Assembly: GCA_036556905.1 (NCBI GenBank)
Contig: DATBIM010000156.1
Coordinates: forward strand, 1-64,000
DNA length: 64,000 nt
Source of the DNA: 40CM-4-69-5 sp036556905
GTDB lineage: Bacteria > Methylomirabilota > Methylomirabilia > Rokubacteriales > CSP1-6
Direction: 5' to 3'
This document shows positions 17,693 to 26,104 of the stretch, piece by piece. The translations under genes were made by a program, and so were the position numbers. Position 1 is the first letter of the stretch; each line of letters starts with the position of its first letter. The notes below the pieces were generated by a model. The model worked only from the letters and a program-made list of their open reading frames with translations. It was not told the DNA's origin and did not search any database.

Positions 17693-18889
17693 GTGCCATC
17701 ATACGCGATCGTGGGCAGGGGGCTGGCGGGAGCGGGCGCCTTCGTGGTCTCGCTCGACTCCACCGTGAACATCGCCTTCCCGGCGATGGCGGCGGCCTTC
17801 GCCGTCCCGGCCGAACGGGTCCGCTGGGTCGTCATCAGTTACGTGCTCACGTACGCGCTGGTATCGTTCATCGGCGGCGCGGCGGGCGACCGTGTGGGCC
17901 ACCGTCCGGTGTTCCTGGCCGGGATCGGGTTGAGCGCGCTGGGCTTTCTCGTCTGCGGCACGGCCACGAGCTTCACCATGCTGCTGGCCGGGCGCGTGCT
18001 GCAGGGGCTGGCGGGTGGGCTGGTCTACGGCACCGCGCCGGCGCTGGCGACGCTGGCCGCGGGGCCGGAGGCGCGGGGTCAGGCGCTCGGCTTCCTCAAT
18101 GGAGCCATCGGCCTGGGCTTCGCCATCGGCCCCCTGATTGCGGGTGGAGTCGTGGACCGCGGAGGCTGGGAAGCGGTGTTCCTCCTGCGCGTGCCCCTGG
18201 CGGTGACCGTGCTGGCCTGGGCGATCGCGGCCGCTCCCCCAGTCCGGGGGCGTGTGGGCTCGCCGGTCTTGTTCCTGCGCGACGTCGCTCGCGCCAGCGT
18301 ACTTGGCGCAGGCGCTCTCGCCTTCCTGGCCCAGGCCGGTATCTTCGCCATCTGGCTGCTCGGACCGTTCTATCTGATCGAGCGCCGGGGCCTGGACACG
18401 TTCTCGGGAGGCATGCTCTTCATGCTGACCCCATTGGGCACGGCCCTCGCCGCGACTCCGGCGGGCTGGCTCGCGGATCGGCTGGGGCCGTGGGCTCCCA
18501 TGGCCGCCGGGCTCGGCCTGGAGGCGGCCGGACTGGGCGTGCTCTCCACCGCCGGCCCGGTAACGTCACCTGTCGTTCTGGGACTTGCCCTCGGCGCGGC
18601 CGGGCTGGGGCTGGGTCTCTTCCAGGTGCCCAACATGACGGCGTTGATGGCGCAGTTCCCGGCCGGCCAGCAAGGGGTCGCCGGAGGCTTTGCGTTTCTG
18701 GCCCGAACACTGGGAACGGTCGCCGGCGTAGCGGTCCTCGCCCAGGTCTTCGCCGCGGTGCGGGTGGCCGCCGGCTTCGACGCCGCCTTCGCGCGGGCTT
18801 GTCTGGCGGCCGCCACCGCCGTCGGCCTGGCCGCGCTGGCAGCGCTCATCGTCGGGGTGGCCAGGCCACGGCGGGACCCGAGCGCGTGA
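17693..18889 (+). CDS. MFS transporter (DHA2-like drug/metabolite efflux)
   Basis: A ~398-residue protein with about twelve hydrophobic segments. VVSLDSTVNIAFPAMAAAF in TM1 is the DHA2-family motif (LDxTxVNxALP). GGAAGDRVGHRPVFLAGIGL is the loop 2-3 MFS motif A, and LGFLNGAIGLGFAIGPLIAG is motif C, found in exporters. GTG at 17693 or 17711 is the likely start; no ATG is near the conserved start. The stop overlaps the GTG of the next gene. Confidence 0.83.
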   Translation: MPSYAIVGRGLAGAGAFVVSLDSTVNIAFPAMAAAFAVPAERVRWVVISYVLTYALVSFIGGAAGDRVGHRPVFLAGIGLSALGFLVCGTATSFTMLLAGRVLQGLAGGLVYGTAPALATLAAGPEARGQALGFLNGAIGLGFAIGPLIAGGVVDRGGWEAVFLLRVPLAVTVLAWAIAAAPPVRGRVGSPVLFLRDVARASVLGAGALAFLAQAGIFAIWLLGPFYLIERRGLDTFSGGMLFMLTPLGTALAATPAGWLADRLGPWAPMAAGLGLEAAGLGVLSTAGPVTSPVVLGLALGAAGLGLGLFQVPNMTALMAQFPAGQQGVAGGFAFLARTLGTVAGVAVLAQVFAAVRVAAGFDAAFARACLAAATAVGLAALAALIVGVARPRRDPSA

Positions 18890-19896
18890 GCGGGGGCGCG
18901 ATGCCGGCGGGGGGCGTCGTCGTCTGGTTGCTTCTGGCGGTGGCCTTCGTGGCGCTTGATCTGAGCGGGATCGCGGAAGGTCTGGCGCTCCCGGTTCCCC
19001 TGGTCGTCGCGGCGGTGGTCGCTCGCGTTCTGGAGCACACACGCTGGGCCCGAGATCACGTAACGGGGCTGGCCCTCTCCGTGGCCGCGGTCTGCGCGGC
19101 GCTCGCTGCCATCACCTGGGCGTTCGAGCTAGAGCCCTTGGGGCTGGGCCCGGCCGAGATTGCCCTGGCCGCTCTCCTGGTGGCCGTGTTCGCCTCCCTG
19201 CTGGCGCCGACGCGGCTCCGCGCCGCGCTGCTCCGCCCGTTGGGACTCGACCCCGCGTCGCCCGTCCACGCCGTGGCCGTCGTGGCCATGCTGCTGACCG
19301 TGCTGTCCTCGATCGCGCTGTTCGCGCAGCTGCAGGAGGAGCCCTCGGCGAGCGTGCCGTTTCACGCCACCGACTCGCTGGTCGCGGTGGCCTCCGACCT
19401 GGCCCTGGCCCTGGCCGGCATCGGCTTTCTCCTCACGCGCGACGCGCGAGCGGCTCTGGGCCGGCTCGATGTGCGGCCTCTCCGGCCGCGGCAGGTGGGA
19501 TGGGCGCTGGCCACGGGCCTCCTGCTCAACGTCGCGGTGGCCGCTATGGAGTGGGTCGAGAGCCTGGTGCTCCCCGGGGTTCACGCGCTCGAGGACAGGT
19601 TCGACTACGAGTTCATCGGCATTCCCCCCGTGGTGGGTGCGGCCCTGGTGTCGCTGGCCGCCGGGGTGGGCGAGGAGGTCCTGTTTCGCGGGGCGCTCCA
19701 GCCCCGACTGGGCATCGGGTTGAGCGCCGCCCTATTCGCGATCCTCCACGTCCAGTACCAGATTCCCGGTATCCTCATGATCTTCGTCGTGGGCGTGGCT
19801 CTCGGCCTCGTGAAGCGGCGGACCTCGACGACGTTTACGATCGTCGTGCACGTGGTCTACGATCTGGTAGCGTTCCTGGCCGACATCTCGACCTAG
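18886..19896 (+). CDS. CPBP-family intramembrane glutamic protease
   Basis: A 336-residue protein with about eight membrane segments and an abortive-infection/CAAX-protease domain at the C-terminus. The catalytic GEEVLFRGALQPRLG holds the EExxxR motif, FAILHVQYQ the first His, and HVVYDLVAFL the second His. CPBP members cleave prenylated or other peptides in the membrane, or act as scaffolds and bacteriocin self-immunity factors. GTG at 18886 overlaps the MFS stop (GTGA); ATG at 18901 is an alternative. An 11-bp gap leads to the selenoprotein gene, so co-transcription is likely. Confidence 0.84.
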   Translation: MSGGAMPAGGVVVWLLLAVAFVALDLSGIAEGLALPVPLVVAAVVARVLEHTRWARDHVTGLALSVAAVCAALAAITWAFELEPLGLGPAEIALAALLVAVFASLLAPTRLRAALLRPLGLDPASPVHAVAVVAMLLTVLSSIALFAQLQEEPSASVPFHATDSLVAVASDLALALAGIGFLLTRDARAALGRLDVRPLRPRQVGWALATGLLLNVAVAAMEWVESLVLPGVHALEDRFDYEFIGIPPVVGAALVSLAAGVGEEVLFRGALQPRLGIGLSAALFAILHVQYQIPGILMIFVVGVALGLVKRRTSTTFTIVVHVVYDLVAFLADIST

Positions 19897-19907
19897 GAGG
19901 AGCCGCG

Positions 19908-21518
19908 ATGGAGGTGCTGAGCCCGCTGGGGGTGGCTGACACCCGGCCCCGGCCACTGGCCAAGCGTCCGGCCCGCCTCGCCGGCTGCCGGGTCGCCGTC
20001 CTCGACAACTCCAAGCCCAACGCCGACGTGCTGCTGGAACGGCTGGCCGAGCTGCTCGTAGCCCGGGCCGGTGTGGCCGAGGTCCGCCGCTGGCGCAAGC
20101 CGGGCAGCTCCCGAGCGGCCGAGGAGATCGACGCGATCGTCGCGGCCGCCGACGTCGTCCTCACCGGCTCGGCGGACTGAGGCTCCTGCACGTCGTGGAG
20201 TATCCACGACGCGGCGCAGATCGAGGGGCGGGGAGTCCCCACCGTTGTCCTCGGCACCGACCTGTTCGCCTCGCTGGGCCACAGTGCCGCCGCGGCGCTG
20301 GGCCTGCCCGACCTGCCCCTCGTGACCGTCGCCCACCCGATCGGGGGCGTCGATCCCCATGCCGTGGCGGCCCGCGCTGACGGCGTCCTCGACGCCGTCG
20401 TGGCGGCGCTGACCCGAGCGCCGGCGCACTCGCCCGCCGCGGCGCCCGGTGCGGTGGCCCTGCTGGCCGCCCCCGATGACATCGACGCCTTTCAGGAATT
20501 TGCTCTGGCCGAGGGCTGGGGCGACGGGCTTCCCGTGCTCCCGCCCACTCCTGAGCGAGTCGCGCGTGTGCTGGCCGGCCAGCGTGGCGACCAGGTCGTG
20601 GCCACCTTGCCGCCTCGGCGGGGCGTGGCGACGCTCGAGGCCATTGCGGTCAACGCCGCGCTGGCCGGCGCCGGGCCCGAGCAACTGCCCCTGATCGTGG
20701 CCGCCGTGCGCGCCGTCGCCGACCCCCGCTTCAACCTGGACGCGATCCAGGCCACCACCCACCCCTGCACGCCGCTGGTGATCGTCAACGGCCCCCTCGC
20801 TCGGCGCCTGGGCGTGCACAGCGGAGCCAACGCGCTGGGCCAGGGTCACCGGGCCAATGCGGTCGTGGGCCGCGGGCTGCGGCTCACGCTGCAGAACGTG
20901 GGCGGGGCCCGGGCCGGGCAGGGCGACCGCGCCACGCTCGGGCACCCCGGCAAGTTCACGTACTGCGTCGCCGAGAACGAGGCGGAGTCGCCCTGGGAGC
21001 CGCTGCACGTGGAGCGCGGCTTCGATGCCGCGGCGAGCTGCGTGACGGTGTGCGGTGCCGAGGCGCCCCACAACGTGAATGACCACGGCTCGACGTCCGC
21101 CGAGGCTTTGCTGCTGGCCCTGGCCGGCACCGCGGCGACCACCGGCAACAACAACATCTATCTGGGCGGCGAGCCGCTGATCCTCCTCGGTCCCGAGCAC
21201 GCGCGGACGATCGCCGGATCGGGCTGGTCCAAGCGCGATCTCAAGCGAGCATTGTTCGACCGCGCGCGGGTGCGCCTGGGGGCCTTCAGCGCGGAGAACC
21301 TGGCCCGCTTCGCCACGATCGATCCCGCGCGCTTCCGCGGCCGCTCGCCCGACGACACCGTCACCGTGGCCGTCACGCCGGACGACGTGATGGTGGTGGT
21401 GGCGGGGGGGCCCGGCAAGCACTCCGCCATCGTCCCCACGTTCGGCGCGACGCGCGCGGTGACCGTGCCCGTCGAGGCCCCGGGCGACGCGCCGGTTGCG
21501 GGGCCCCGCTCGCGGTGA
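19908..21518 (+). CDS. UGSC-motif selenoprotein fused to a C-terminal domain of unknown function
   Basis: A 536-residue protein when the TGA at 20178 is read as selenocysteine (U91). Residues ~25-170 form the UGSC domain: CRVAVLDNSKPNAD, AADVVLTGSAD, then U91-G92-S93-C94-TSWS and GVPTVVLGTDLF. Residues ~195-530 resemble the next gene's product, with EGWGDGLPVLPPT, TLGHPGKFTY, PWEPLHVERGF and ARTIAGSGWSK. The frame stays open from the AGGAGG-led ATG at 19908 to 21518 except for this TGA, and a SECIS-like hairpin follows it. U-x-x-C is a thioredoxin-like redox arrangement, suggesting redox chemistry; the substrate is unknown. Standard gene callers would split it into a ~90-residue stub and a GTG-started gene at 20322. 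UGSC selenoproteins are a recognised family; I know of no biochemical function. Confidence 0.85.
20191..20211 (+). promoter_or_regulatory. Bacterial SECIS-like hairpin for the fused UGSC selenoprotein
   Basis: A perfect 8-bp stem (CGTCGTGG at 20191-20198 with CCACGACG at 20204-20211) closes a five-base loop AGTAT. It begins 10 nt after the TGA at 20178-20180, and the loop G is 20 nt after the TGA. Bacterial SECIS elements lie directly 3' of the UGA with a G-U in the apical loop at about this distance. Spacing, stem length and loop type are the same at 22930-22950. Confidence 0.8.
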
Positions 21519-21549
21519 TAGCGTGGCCGGCGCGAAAGGGAGGAGCCTC

Positions 21550-22641
21550 ATGGCGATCACGTTGACCTCACCGCGCCACGCCGTGGCGAACCTGGATGAC
21601 GCTATCGAGTTCTGCTTCCAGCAGGGCTGGAGCGACGGGCTGCCCGTGGTGCCCCCCACCGAGGCCAAGGTGCAGGCCATGCTGGACGCCGCCAAGCTCG
21701 ATCCCCAGCACCAGGTGGCCTACGTGGAGCACCGGGCGGTATCCATCACCGCCGAGAAGGTGGCGATCAACGCGGTGATGGCCGGTTGCCTGCCCGCGTA
21801 CATGCCGGTGGTGGTGGCTGCCGTCGAGGCCATCGGGGATCCTCGGTGGTCGTATCATGGCCCGGGCACCTCCACCGCCGGCGCCGGCGTGCTCATGATC
21901 GTGAACGGTCCCATTCGCCGTGAGCTCGACATCAACTGCGGCGACAACCTCTTCGGCCCGGGCTGGCGGTCGAATCTGACCATCGGCCGCGCCGTCCGCC
22001 TGATCATGCGCAACGTGTGCGGCTCGTGGCCGGGACGGCTCGACCGGGGGACGCTGGGCCATCCCGGCAAGCTCTCCTACGTCATCGGGGAAAACGAGGA
22101 GGAGAGCCCGTGGCCGCCGCTCCACGTCGAGCGGGGGCTGCGCCGCGAGCAGAGCGCGGTGACGGTGATGGCGGCGGAGGCGCCGCACCAGATCTACAAC
22201 CAGCTCTCCAGCACCGCCGAGGGCGTCCTCACCACGCTCAGCGACGCCATGCGGATCTCCGGCAACGTGATGGGGCAGCCGCACTATGCCCTGATCCTCG
22301 CCGGCGAGCACATGCGGACGATCGCCGGGAGCGGGTGGGGCAAGGACCAGATCCGGCGCTTCGTGTGGGAGCACACGCAGAACTCCCACGCCCACCTGCG
22401 GCGGACCGGTCGTATGGCGGGTCCCGTGCAGCCCGGCGACGAGGACAGGCTGCGACCGCTGGTGGAGAGCCCGGATGATATCCTGGTTGTGGCCGCCGGA
22501 GGCCGGGCCGGAAGCTTCTCGGCCTACATCCCCGGCTGGGGCAGCAAACGTTCCTCGCAGGCGGTGACAGTGGTGGTCGGAGGTGAGGTGAGCCGCTCGC
22601 CGAGCCGACCCTTCAACGAGGCAAAGGAGGTCAGGCAATGA
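21550..22641 (+). CDS. Protein of unknown function, homologue of the fused C-terminal domain of the upstream selenoprotein
   Basis: A 363-residue protein whose blocks match the C-terminal part of the preceding fusion in order. These are QGWSDGLPVVPPTEAKVQAM, MIVNGPIRRELDINCGDN, RGTLGHPGKLSY, GENEEESPWPPLHVERG, HMRTIAGSGWGK and PDDILVVAAGG. I do not recognise an enzyme fold or a cofactor motif; it is soluble, with no signal peptide. ATG at 21550 has GGGAGGAG upstream. Its stop overlaps the start of the second UGSC gene (ATGA at 22638). The fusion implies that this domain and the UGSC domain act together, so the pair X + UGSC here probably reconstitutes the same functional unit as the fusion. 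Confidence 0.8.
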   Translation: MAITLTSPRHAVANLDDAIEFCFQQGWSDGLPVVPPTEAKVQAMLDAAKLDPQHQVAYVEHRAVSITAEKVAINAVMAGCLPAYMPVVVAAVEAIGDPRWSYHGPGTSTAGAGVLMIVNGPIRRELDINCGDNLFGPGWRSNLTIGRAVRLIMRNVCGSWPGRLDRGTLGHPGKLSYVIGENEEESPWPPLHVERGLRREQSAVTVMAAEAPHQIYNQLSSTAEGVLTTLSDAMRISGNVMGQPHYALILAGEHMRTIAGSGWGKDQIRRFVWEHTQNSHAHLRRTGRMAGPVQPGDEDRLRPLVESPDDILVVAAGGRAGSFSAYIPGWGSKRSSQAVTVVVGGEVSRSPSRPFNEAKEVRQ

Positions 22642-23168
22642 TCGAGATCCTCGACCCTACCACCCCGGCCGCCCGCCAGGCCATCGCCTATGCGCCGCGG
22701 CCCGGATCACTCACGGGCAAGCGTGTCGCGTTGATCGAGAACACCAAGTTCAACTCCGATCGGCTGCTCCAGAAGATCGGCGACATCATGGTCAGGGAGT
22801 ATGGGGCCGCCTCCACCCGGATGTGGCGCAAGAAGAACGCCAGCGTGCCGGCGCACGAGGAGATCATCGCCGAGGTGCGCCGAACCTGCGACGTGGTCGT
22901 CGCCGGCATCGGTGATTGAGGGTCCTGCTCGTCGGGCAGTGTGCTCGACGGAATCGTGCTCGAGAAGGCCGGCGTTCCCTCGGCGTCGATCGTGACCGAC
23001 GTGTTCGAGCGGACGGCCCGGGCCATGGCCGAGCAGTGGGGCCTCCCGACCTACCGGTTCCTCATGATGCCGCACCCCATCGCCAACCTCAGCGAGGCCG
23101 AGCTGGACCAGCGAGCTCGCGCGATCGTCTCGGAGGTGGCCAAGCTCCTCCTCCAGGGTCAGGAGTGA
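22638..23168 (+). CDS. UGSC-motif selenoprotein (free-standing)
   Basis: A 176-residue protein when TGA at 22917 is read as selenocysteine (U94). Blocks parallel the UGSC domain of the first gene: KRVALIENTKFNSDRLLQKI, CDVVVAGIGD, U94-G95-S96-C97-SSGS, VPSASIVTDVF and MMPHPIANLSEAEL. The reading frame continues uninterrupted after the TGA to a TGA stop at 23166-23168. A SECIS-like hairpin follows at the same spacing as in the first gene. The U-x-x-C pair suggests thiol or selenol redox chemistry. It overlaps the X gene by 4 bp. Without selenocysteine insertion the product would be a 93-residue fragment lacking the conserved motif. Confidence 0.87.
22930..22950 (+). promoter_or_regulatory. Bacterial SECIS-like hairpin for the free UGSC selenoprotein
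   Basis: An 8-bp stem (22930-22937 with 22943-22950, including one G-U pair) closes a five-base loop AGTGT. It begins 10 nt after the TGA at 22917-22919, and the loop GU is 20 nt downstream. This duplicates the geometry at 20191-20211 although the stem sequence differs, which argues for selection on structure. Confidence 0.8.
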
Positions 23169-23178
23169 GGCCGGCGCG

Positions 23179-24156
23179 CTGACGCGCACCCGGGATTTTC
23201 GGCCGGCCTGGTGGTGCCGGCATCGGCATCTGCAGACCCTCTGGGGGCCGCTCTTTCGCCGGGGCCGGACCCCCCTGCGGCGCGAGCGCCTGGAGATGGT
23301 CGATGGCGATTTCGTCGACCTCGACTGGCTCGAGGGTCGGCCAGGGGCTCCCCTGGTGGTGGTGCTTCACGGTCTGGAAGGCTCGATCCGCTCCCACTAT
23401 GTGGTCGGCCTGCTCCGGGAGGCGGCGGCTCGGGGCTGGCGTGGGGTCGTGCTGAACTTCCGATCGTGCAGCGGCGAGTTGAACCGCCTGCCCCGGTTCT
23501 ATCACTCGGGCGAGACCTCGGATCTGGACGCGGTGATCGCTCGACTGCTGGAGCGGGAGCCCGCGCTCCGCATCGGCGCCATCGGGGTGTCGCTGGGCGG
23601 CAACGTGCTGCTCAAGTGGCTGGGCGAGAGAGAGCTGGACGCGCCCAAGCAGGTCGCGGGCGCCGCGGTGATCTCCGTCCCGTTCGACCTCGCGGCCAGC
23701 GCCCGGGCGCTGGACCGCGGCCTGTCCCGTGCCGTCTACACCAAGAGCTTCCTGAGGACCATGAAACGCAAGGTCGAGGCGAAGGCCGAGCGCTTTCCGG
23801 GGTTCGTCGACGTGGCGGCGGCCCGCCGGGCCCGCACCTTTGCCGAGTATGACCGCGCCGTCACCGCCCCCCTGAACGGGTTCGCCGACGAGGTGGACTA
23901 CTGGATGCGGGCCAGCAGCGGCCCCTACCTGCCGAAGATCCGTCGCCCCACGCTCCTGATCAGCGCCATTGACGACCCCCTGGTGCCGGCGGCGTCATTG
24001 CCGGATGTCAGCGGCCTGCCCGACGGCGTGATTGCGGAGTTCGTGGACCGGGGCGGTCACGTGGGCTTCATCGAGGGCCGGTGGCCGTGGCGGGCGCGCT
24101 CCTGGGCGGAGCGTCGGGCCATGGAGTTCCTGGAAACGGTGTTGGCTGAGGGCTAG
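23179..24156 (+). CDS. YheT-like alpha/beta hydrolase
   Basis: A hydrolase of the YheT/EMB8 family. Conserved N-terminal residues DFRPAWWCRHRHLQTLWG precede the first ATG (23296), so translation must begin upstream; CTG at 23179 is the only candidate after the previous stop and is tentative. Core motifs: VVVLHGLEGSIRSHY (oxyanion region), IGVSLGGNVLLKWLG (nucleophile elbow, Ser), ISAIDDPLVP (Asp) and RGGHVGFIEG (His). Substrates may be short-chain esters or lipids. It ends with a 4-bp convergent overlap with oppC. Its position 11 bp after the selenoprotein suggests co-transcription. Confidence 0.8.
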   Translation: MTRTRDFRPAWWCRHRHLQTLWGPLFRRGRTPLRRERLEMVDGDFVDLDWLEGRPGAPLVVVLHGLEGSIRSHYVVGLLREAAARGWRGVVLNFRSCSGELNRLPRFYHSGETSDLDAVIARLLEREPALRIGAIGVSLGGNVLLKWLGERELDAPKQVAGAAVISVPFDLAASARALDRGLSRAVYTKSFLRTMKRKVEAKAERFPGFVDVAAARRARTFAEYDRAVTAPLNGFADEVDYWMRASSGPYLPKIRRPTLLISAIDDPLVPAASLPDVSGLPDGVIAEFVDRGGHVGFIEGRWPWRARSWAERRAMEFLETVLAEG

Positions 24157-25097
24157 TGGGTGAGAACGCGCCGAGGGTCCAGCGCGTCCCGGAGCCCGTC
24201 ACCGATGTAGTTGATCGACAGCACGGTCAAGAAGATGGCCGTGCCGGGGAACAGCGCCCAGTGTGGGGCGAAGTCGAGATTGTCCTTGGCGTCGAAGAGG
24301 ATCCGCCCCCAGGTGGGAATGTCAGGTGGAAAGCCCAGCCCGAGGAACGACAGCGTGGACTCGGCGATGATCGCCGTGGCCACGTCCAGCGAGCCGGCCA
24401 CGATCACCGGGCCCATGGCGTTGGGCAGGATGTGACGCACGACCTCGCGAAGGGGTGGGGCGCCCAGGCCTCGGGCCGCTTCCACGAATTCCTTCTCGCG
24501 GAGCGACAGGAACTGGGCGCGGACCAGCCGGGCCACCGGCATCCAGCGGAGCCCGCCGATCACGGCCACGATGAGCACGAACACACCGGCCTCCTGGCCC
24601 AGGGTGTTCTTCAGCATGTCGCGGAAGAGGTAGACGATGAGCAGCAGCAGGGGGAGCTGGGGCAACGACAAGAACAGGTCGGTGAGCCGCATCAACAGGT
24701 GATCGATCACGCCGCCGAGATAGCCGGAGGCGGCGCCGATGAGCGTGCCGACGGTGATGGCGATGAGCATGGCGGCCACGCCCACGGCCAGCGAGATGCG
24801 CCCGCCGTAGAGCATCCGGGCCAGCAGGTCCTGACCCAGATCGTCGGTGCCGAGCGGGTGCGCCCGCGAGGGGCCCTGCAGCTTGGCCCGGAAGTCGATC
24901 TCGTCGATCGGCACGCGGTAGAGGAGCGGCCCCACCACCACGGCCATGACCATCACGGCCAGCACCAGCGTTCCCCCCATGGCCAGCCGATGCCGCCGGA
25001 AGCGGCGCTGCAAATCGCTCCACAGCGTCTGGCCCGGCGCCGGCCGGGGGAGCGGGGGAGCCCGGACGGTGGCGGGCGACGCCGCGTCGTCGGCCAT
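24153..25097 (-). CDS. Oligopeptide/dipeptide ABC transporter permease (OppC/DppC-like)
   Basis: A 314-residue permease. The N-terminal cytoplasmic segment (RRFRRHRLAMGGTLVLAVMV) leads into TM1, HPLGTDDLGQDLLARMLYGG is the family signature, and EAARGLGAPPLREVVRHILP is the EAA coupling loop. It ends INYIGDGLRDALDPR, typical of DppC/OppC. The start at 25097 shares a base with the oppB stop (TGATG). No ATPase genes of this system are in the window. Confidence 0.9.
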   Translation of the reverse strand: MADDAASPATVRAPPLPRPAPGQTLWSDLQRRFRRHRLAMGGTLVLAVMVMAVVVGPLLYRVPIDEIDFRAKLQGPSRAHPLGTDDLGQDLLARMLYGGRISLAVGVAAMLIAITVGTLIGAASGYLGGVIDHLLMRLTDLFLSLPQLPLLLLIVYLFRDMLKNTLGQEAGVFVLIVAVIGGLRWMPVARLVRAQFLSLREKEFVEAARGLGAPPLREVVRHILPNAMGPVIVAGSLDVATAIIAESTLSFLGLGFPPDIPTWGRILFDAKDNLDFAPHWALFPGTAIFLTVLSINYIGDGLRDALDPRRVLTH

Positions 25098-26056
25098 CAG
25101 CGGAACGAGATCCGGGGGTCGAGCCACCCGTAGGCGAGGTCGGCCACCAGGTTGAACAGCACGACCAGGCACGAGAAGACGAAGGTGATGGCCATGATCA
25201 CCGGCGTGTCATTGGCCAGGATGGCCGAGATCAGCAGGGAGCCGATGCCGGGGACCCGGAAGATCTGCTCCGTCACCACCGCCCCGGTGAAGATCTGGGG
25301 CAGCTGCAGCGCCAGCAGCGTGACGACCGGGATGAGGGCGTTGCGGGTGACGTGCTTGAGGATGGTGACGCGCTCGGAGAGCCCTTTGGCCCGCGCGGTG
25401 GTGACGTAGTCCAGTCGGATCACATCGAGCACCGCCGAGCGAGTGAAGCGCGTCAGCGAGGCCGCCTGGAAGAGGCCGAGCACGGTCACGGGCATGATCG
25501 CTTGCTTGAGGTGCTCCCAGTACCATCGCCACCCGGTCGCCGCGATGTCGGCGTGGTAGATGAAGGGCAGCCAGTCGAGATAGATGCTGAAGAACAGGAT
25601 GAAGAGCAGGCCGGTGAAGAAGGTCGGCAGGGAGAAGCCGATGAAGGCCAGCGTCGTCGCGATCTGGTCGAAGAAGGAGTAGGGGCGCATGGCCGAGAGC
25701 GTCCCCACCGGCAGCGCGATGAGCAACCCTAGCAGCTGGGCCGAGCCCAGGACCACCAGGGTCGTCGGTAGCCTTTGCCAGATCAGGGTGTCGACGTCCA
25801 CCCGGCTCATGAACGAGAAGCCCCACTCGCCCCGCAGCATCGCCGTGAGCCAGCGCACGTAGCGCAGCGGCAGGGGGTCGTCCAGGCCGAACTTCGCGCG
25901 CAGGTTCAACCGGACCTCGGCGGGGACGTTGGGGTTGGTGGCCAGCTCTTCGAAGGGGTCGCCGGGGGCCAGGGCCAGGACCGTGAACAGCACGACGCTG
26001 ATCCCCAGGAGGGCGGGAATCGCGATCAGGAGCCGGCGGACGAGGTACCTGGACAT
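25097..26056 (-). CDS. Oligopeptide/dipeptide ABC transporter permease (OppB/DppB-like)
   Basis: A 319-residue permease: MSRYLVRRLLIAIPALLGIS at the start, RAKGLSERVTILKHVTRNAL as the EAA coupling loop, and VFSCLVVLFNLVADLAYGWL near the end, the usual DppB order. It forms the channel with OppC and follows the substrate-binding gene after a hairpin-bearing 48-bp gap. Confidence 0.9.
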   Translation of the reverse strand: MSRYLVRRLLIAIPALLGISVVLFTVLALAPGDPFEELATNPNVPAEVRLNLRAKFGLDDPLPLRYVRWLTAMLRGEWGFSFMSRVDVDTLIWQRLPTTLVVLGSAQLLGLLIALPVGTLSAMRPYSFFDQIATTLAFIGFSLPTFFTGLLFILFFSIYLDWLPFIYHADIAATGWRWYWEHLKQAIMPVTVLGLFQAASLTRFTRSAVLDVIRLDYVTTARAKGLSERVTILKHVTRNALIPVVTLLALQLPQIFTGAVVTEQIFRVPGIGSLLISAILANDTPVIMAITFVFSCLVVLFNLVADLAYGWLDPRISFR

Positions 26057-26068
26057 CTCGCTTGAGCG

Positions 26069-26092
26069 GGGCCGGGGCGAGCGCCCCGGCCC
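26069..26092 (-). terminator. GC-rich intergenic hairpin between the peptide-binding protein gene and oppB
   Basis: An 11-bp perfect stem (26069-26079 with 26082-26092) with a two-base loop lies in the 48-bp gap after the substrate-binding gene. No T-run follows, so full termination is doubtful. Such hairpins after binding-protein genes commonly stabilise the upstream mRNA or reduce read-through, giving more binding protein than permease. Confidence 0.5.
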
Positions 26093-26104
26093 GGGCCCGT
26101 GGCG

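Noticed and set aside
20178..22919. TGA codons in the UGSC genes as ordinary stops, leaving a pseudogene or stub genes
   Set aside because: Homology continues in the same frame on both sides of each TGA, the TGA replaces the first residue of a conserved xGSC motif in both copies, and hairpins of identical geometry follow. A double coincidental nonsense mutation at the same motif is unlikely.
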